Of a DNA stretch of 64,000 nt, positions 61,361 through 64,000 are shown piece by piece (positions within the stretch are counted from its first letter, which is position 1; every line of letters begins with the position of its first letter). The stretch lies in NCBI GenBank assembly GCA_963691835.1, contig OY829383.1:2790001-2854000 (forward strand). The letters are read 5' to 3'. A program made the translations under genes and the position numbers. The notes under the pieces were generated by a model. It had not been told where the DNA came from, searched no databases, and worked only from the letters and a program-made list of their open reading frames with translations. The DNA comes from G963691835 sp963691835 (lineage in GTDB: Bacteria > Pseudomonadota > Alphaproteobacteria > Thalassobaculales > Thalassobaculaceae).

Positions 61361-62569
61361 CTATGCCAAGGCCCGGCGAACGGCATCCACCCAACGGCTG
61401 GTCAGCTGGATCTTCTTCTCGTCCAAGGGCAAGGCCTGGGAAGAGCATTTTGCGATGACGAGTCCGGCCTTGGCGTCAACAAAGACGTTCTGGCCATGAA
61501 CGCCGACGCCGAATAGCACCGGCGAGTCTCCCCGGTGGACGTACCATTTCGCGCGGTAGTGCATATCCCACCCCGGGAAGAGGGGCGCGAACGCTCCCGC
61601 CTTCCAAGCCTCTGGATCACCCGCCGTCGCAATGTCGCGGATCCACGCTTCGGGCACGATCTGCCGGCCGTCGCGGGTTCCGCCGTCCGCCATTAGACGC
61701 CCGATCCGGGCAAGGTCCCGGACGGTGACGCACAAACCGCCCGCCGTGCGCGGCGCCCCCAGCCGGTCGACCGTGATGTAACCGGCTCGCCCGGCCCCCA
61801 TCGGTTTCCAAAGATGATCCGCCACCAGGTCCTCGTACCGACGGCCGGTCGCGCGTTCAATGACCCAACCGAGTAGATCGGTGTTTGGCGATACGTAGTG
61901 AAATCCGCGGCCATGCGGGCCATCGGACTCCACAAGAGTCGCGAAGAAGGATCTGAGATCTTCCGGCAAGCCGCCCGGTCCCGTCGGGTTCCAGTTCGTC
62001 GCCTGCCGGTATCGGATGATCGGGCCGGAGAGGGCGAGATAGTCCTCGTCGAAAGCCGCACCGACACGCATGTCGAGGAGGTGACGCAAGGTTGCGCCGC
62101 GATACGCGGTCTCGGAAACCTCGGGGATGAGATCGGTCACCGGCCGGTCAAGATCCAGCATGCCCTTCTCTTCAAGAATCCCCGCGATCAGACCCAGCAC
62201 CGACTTCGAGACGGACATCAGGATGTGCGGTGTATGCGGCTCGTTTCCGCGCGCATAGCGCTCGAGCGCCACGCGGCCATCTTTCAGCACCACAATGCCG
62301 TCGGTTTCCGTTTCAGCGAGAAAGGCATCCAGATCCAGGGCTTGCCCGTCGTCCCCCGCCACCGTGACCTGGTCGAGGGCGCCGGTCTCCGCGGCCGTCA
62401 GGCTCCAGACATCATCGGGGTCATTGGCGATGTCGGCGGACGGGACGATCTCGCGGACATGATGGAACGCCCACTGATTGAACGGTGATGTTCGCCAGTT
62501 GGCCAACGTGACCTGTCCGGCCGACTCCGGCGGGAAGGCGTCCATCAGGTTGTTTTCGTCATGCGGCAT
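61361..62569 (-). CDS. Serine hydrolase, class C beta-lactamase-like
   Basis: A 402-residue protein. The SxxK motif HILMSVSKSVLG near residue 119 gives the nucleophile Ser and Lys. FHYVSPNTDLLGWVI holds the YxN-like motif. A late GVGVHGQNVFVD segment replaces the KTG box. The same layout is seen in 6-aminohexanoate-dimer hydrolases and esterase-type members of the family. No signal peptide, so probably cytoplasmic and not an antibiotic resistance enzyme. Substrate unknown. Confidence 0.85.
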   Translation of the reverse strand: MPHDENNLMDAFPPESAGQVTLANWRTSPFNQWAFHHVREIVPSADIANDPDDVWSLTAAETGALDQVTVAGDDGQALDLDAFLAETETDGIVVLKDGRVALERYARGNEPHTPHILMSVSKSVLGLIAGILEEKGMLDLDRPVTDLIPEVSETAYRGATLRHLLDMRVGAAFDEDYLALSGPIIRYRQATNWNPTGPGGLPEDLRSFFATLVESDGPHGRGFHYVSPNTDLLGWVIERATGRRYEDLVADHLWKPMGAGRAGYITVDRLGAPRTAGGLCVTVRDLARIGRLMADGGTRDGRQIVPEAWIRDIATAGDPEAWKAGAFAPLFPGWDMHYRAKWYVHRGDSPVLFGVGVHGQNVFVDAKAGLVIAKCSSQALPLDEKKIQLTSRWVDAVRRALA

Positions 62570-62667
62570 TCATTGTGTCCCGTCTGGTAGCAGGCTTGGC
62601 GAAGCGTTCATTCAGGCGCCGATTGTCCGCGGCTCGTCGGGACACAACATCATTTGCTCGGACCGTC

Positions 62668-63822
62668 CTAAAGCGCATTCGAGTAGATCTCATGGGCCGC
62701 CTCAAGGGTCATTTCCCGGGGGTTGTTGATGAGGAGACGTTCCTGTTTCATCGCGTCTTCCGCCAGCATCGGCAGGTGATTGTGGTTCACCCCGACCTCA
62801 GACAACCGGGATTGCATCCCGAGTTCAGGCCCCAGGGCCAGGAAGCCCTGAACAAGACCGTCCGCGCGCGCAGCTTCTGATTTGCCGGCAAGGTCAGGAA
62901 AGATCACCGGTGCGAGTTCGGCATAGGCTGCAGACGCCTCGGGCATGTTGAACTCCAGCACGTATGGCAGGACGAGCGCGTTCGACAGGCCGTGGGGCAC
63001 GTGAAAATGACCGCCCAACGGGTAGGCCAGGGCGTGAACCGCGGCGACCGGCGCGTTTGCGAAAGCCATACCCGCAAGCATCGAGCCCATGAGCATGTTG
63101 GCCCGGGCGTTCCGGTCCTCTGGAGTGAAACAAGCAGTGCGGATGTTTCTGCCCAACAGTTCCAAAGCCTGCTTGGCCAAGCAGTCCGACACCACGTTCT
63201 TCAAACGCTTCGAGGTGAAGGCCTCGATCGCGTGGACCATCGCATCGATGCCGGTCGCCGCCGTGACCGGGGCCGGTAGCCCCACGGTGAGTTCAGCGTC
63301 CAGAATGGCGTAGTCGGGAAGAAGTTGTGGTGAGACGACACCCTTTTTCTCGTTGGTCCCTGTTGTGACGATTGAGATCGGTGTCACCTCGGATCCTGTC
63401 CCGGCGGTCGTCGGTGCGAGAACGAGCGGTAGTCTTTCACCGCGAACGAAATTTACCCCATACATTTCGACGATCGGCTGGTCGGTGTTGAGCAGGATCG
63501 CAATGAGCTTTGCCGTATCCAACGATGACCCCCCACCGACGGATGCCACGCAATCGACATGCTCCGCACGTGCCTGCTCCACCGCGTCCAAGATCATCGC
63601 CTCGGGCGGGTCCGGCTGAACGTCTGGGAACGTCCAGACATCCAGCCCGGCTTCCCGAAAACCATCGAGAGCCGCCTCGGCAAGGCCCAGGTCCAGGATC
63701 ACCCGGTCGGTAACAAAAGCAACTTTGCGGCAGCCTTGTTTGGCCAGGATCTCACCGATCTTGGCGGTTCCACCGATCTCCGCCAACACCGACCGTGTGG
63801 TCTGAAAGTGGAAGGTGTCCAT
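62668..63822 (-). CDS. Iron-containing alcohol dehydrogenase
   Basis: A 384-residue group III ADH. NAD(P) motif SVGGGSSLDTAKLIA near residue 95, APTTAGTGSEVTPISIV, and metal ligands in ATGIDAMVHAIEAFTS (Asp and His), VHALAYPLGGHFHVPHGLSN (two His). The family includes lactaldehyde, 1,3-propanediol and 4-hydroxybutyrate dehydrogenases; substrate unknown. It is divergent from the Fur-family gene, with the palindromic box between them. Confidence 0.9.
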   Translation of the reverse strand: MDTFHFQTTRSVLAEIGGTAKIGEILAKQGCRKVAFVTDRVILDLGLAEAALDGFREAGLDVWTFPDVQPDPPEAMILDAVEQARAEHVDCVASVGGGSSLDTAKLIAILLNTDQPIVEMYGVNFVRGERLPLVLAPTTAGTGSEVTPISIVTTGTNEKKGVVSPQLLPDYAILDAELTVGLPAPVTAATGIDAMVHAIEAFTSKRLKNVVSDCLAKQALELLGRNIRTACFTPEDRNARANMLMGSMLAGMAFANAPVAAVHALAYPLGGHFHVPHGLSNALVLPYVLEFNMPEASAAYAELAPVIFPDLAGKSEAARADGLVQGFLALGPELGMQSRLSEVGVNHNHLPMLAEDAMKQERLLINNPREMTLEAAHEIYSNAL

Positions 63823-63875
63823 GTGATGTCTCCATTGGGTCTGAGGCGAATGCGGGGGTGGGTGAACTCGGCCGT

Positions 63876-63899
63876 TGCGTTACAGTATAACGTAACGTA
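63876..63899. promoter_or_regulatory. Fur/Zur-like palindromic box
   Basis: GTTACAGTATAAC (63879-63891) is close to the alphaproteobacterial Zur consensus GTTATANTATAAC. It is embedded in an imperfect palindrome, CGTTACAGTATAACGTAACG, with further CGTAA repeats. It lies between the divergent ADH gene and the Fur-family start, about 40 bases upstream of the latter, fitting autoregulation. Confidence 0.6.
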
Positions 63900-63930
63900 A
63901 AACGCCGCTGATTTCTGTTGGAGGTAAAGC

Positions 63931-64000
63931 GTGAGCACGAGAGGCGAACGAACACAGGCTCAGGTATTGGCGGTGTTGCGTAAGCATGAATGCCCCCTGT
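63931..64000 (+). CDS. Fur-family regulator, 3'-partial (Zur candidate)
   Basis: GTG 63931 sits 6 bases after GGAGG. Only 23 codons are visible: MSTRGERTQAQVLAVLRKHE, then CPL. This resembles the first helix of Fur/Zur/PerR regulators (T-x-x-x-x-x-V-L-x-x-L). With the Zur-like box upstream, a zinc-uptake regulator is the best guess, but the metal and dimer domains lie beyond the window. Confidence 0.5.
   Translation, partial: MSTRGERTQAQVLAVLRKHECPL

Overview
The window is high-GC DNA with tight ATGA/GTGA gene overlaps. Its families include PAS_5, DUF2237, DUF1289, TRAP transporters, a fused FAD/Fe-S oxidoreductase, and a tRNA-Val half of alphaproteobacterial type. I infer an alphaproteobacterium, perhaps a marine Rhodospirillales-type organism; no taxonomic marker gene is present. 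The window alternates metabolic backbone with two accessory blocks.

Left accessory block (1 to about 8.8 kb). It opens with the 3' part of a formylglycine-generating-enzyme-like (SUMF1) gene and a broken IS630-family element (1066-2159). A compact operon of unrecognised genes follows (XRE regulator 2351, then 2860-6753): two small possibly beta-rich proteins, two paralogous 'DFWPLF' proteins, and a protein with a hydrophobic hairpin plus coiled coil. A 3' fragment of the same IS630 follows in direct orientation (6797-7230). The cassette therefore sits between direct repeats of about 430 bp. A 45-nt 3' half of tRNA-Val(GAC) at 7578-7622 looks like an old island attachment site. IS3 debris surrounds a PAS-domain gene.

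Backbone metabolism (8.9-31.2 kb). A LacI-type regulator and a double operator precede a TRAP transporter and hpsN, SDR, ADH and suyAB homologues. Together these read as an uptake and degradation pathway for 2,3-dihydroxypropane-1-sulfonate (DHPS), ending in pyruvate plus sulfite. Convergent to it lies an operon of a fused FAD/Fe-S dehydrogenase (YdiJ type), a serine-glyoxylate-type aminotransferase and a two-subunit class I fumarase/tartrate dehydratase. Then come a GMC oxidoreductase, a 13-bp tandem repeat, two TPR/glycosyltransferase-like genes, an RraA-like protein, a HAD phosphatase and tRNA-Thr(CGU).

Integrated element (31.2-57.6 kb). A 42-bp direct repeat, identical but for two bases, links the 3' end of tRNA-Thr to position 57579. 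It brackets about 26.3 kb. Contents are a large serine recombinase beside the tRNA, a coupling-protein operon with a separately encoded membrane anchor and a vWA/membrane-protein pair, a resolvase, a Type ISP restriction-modification enzyme beside a GHKL ATPase-nuclease, ArdC, a relaxase, a MobC-like protein and a 39-aa ORF. No mating-pair genes are visible, so it looks like an integrative mobilizable element. Its right arm carries a second TRAP transporter whose dctP has an in-frame TGA; IS630 debris marks that junction.

Right flank (57.6-64 kb). DUF2237, a cytoplasmic BtuF-like binding protein, DUF1289, an amidohydrolase, a class C beta-lactamase-like hydrolase, an iron-type alcohol dehydrogenase, and the start of a Fur-family (possibly Zur) gene behind a palindromic box.
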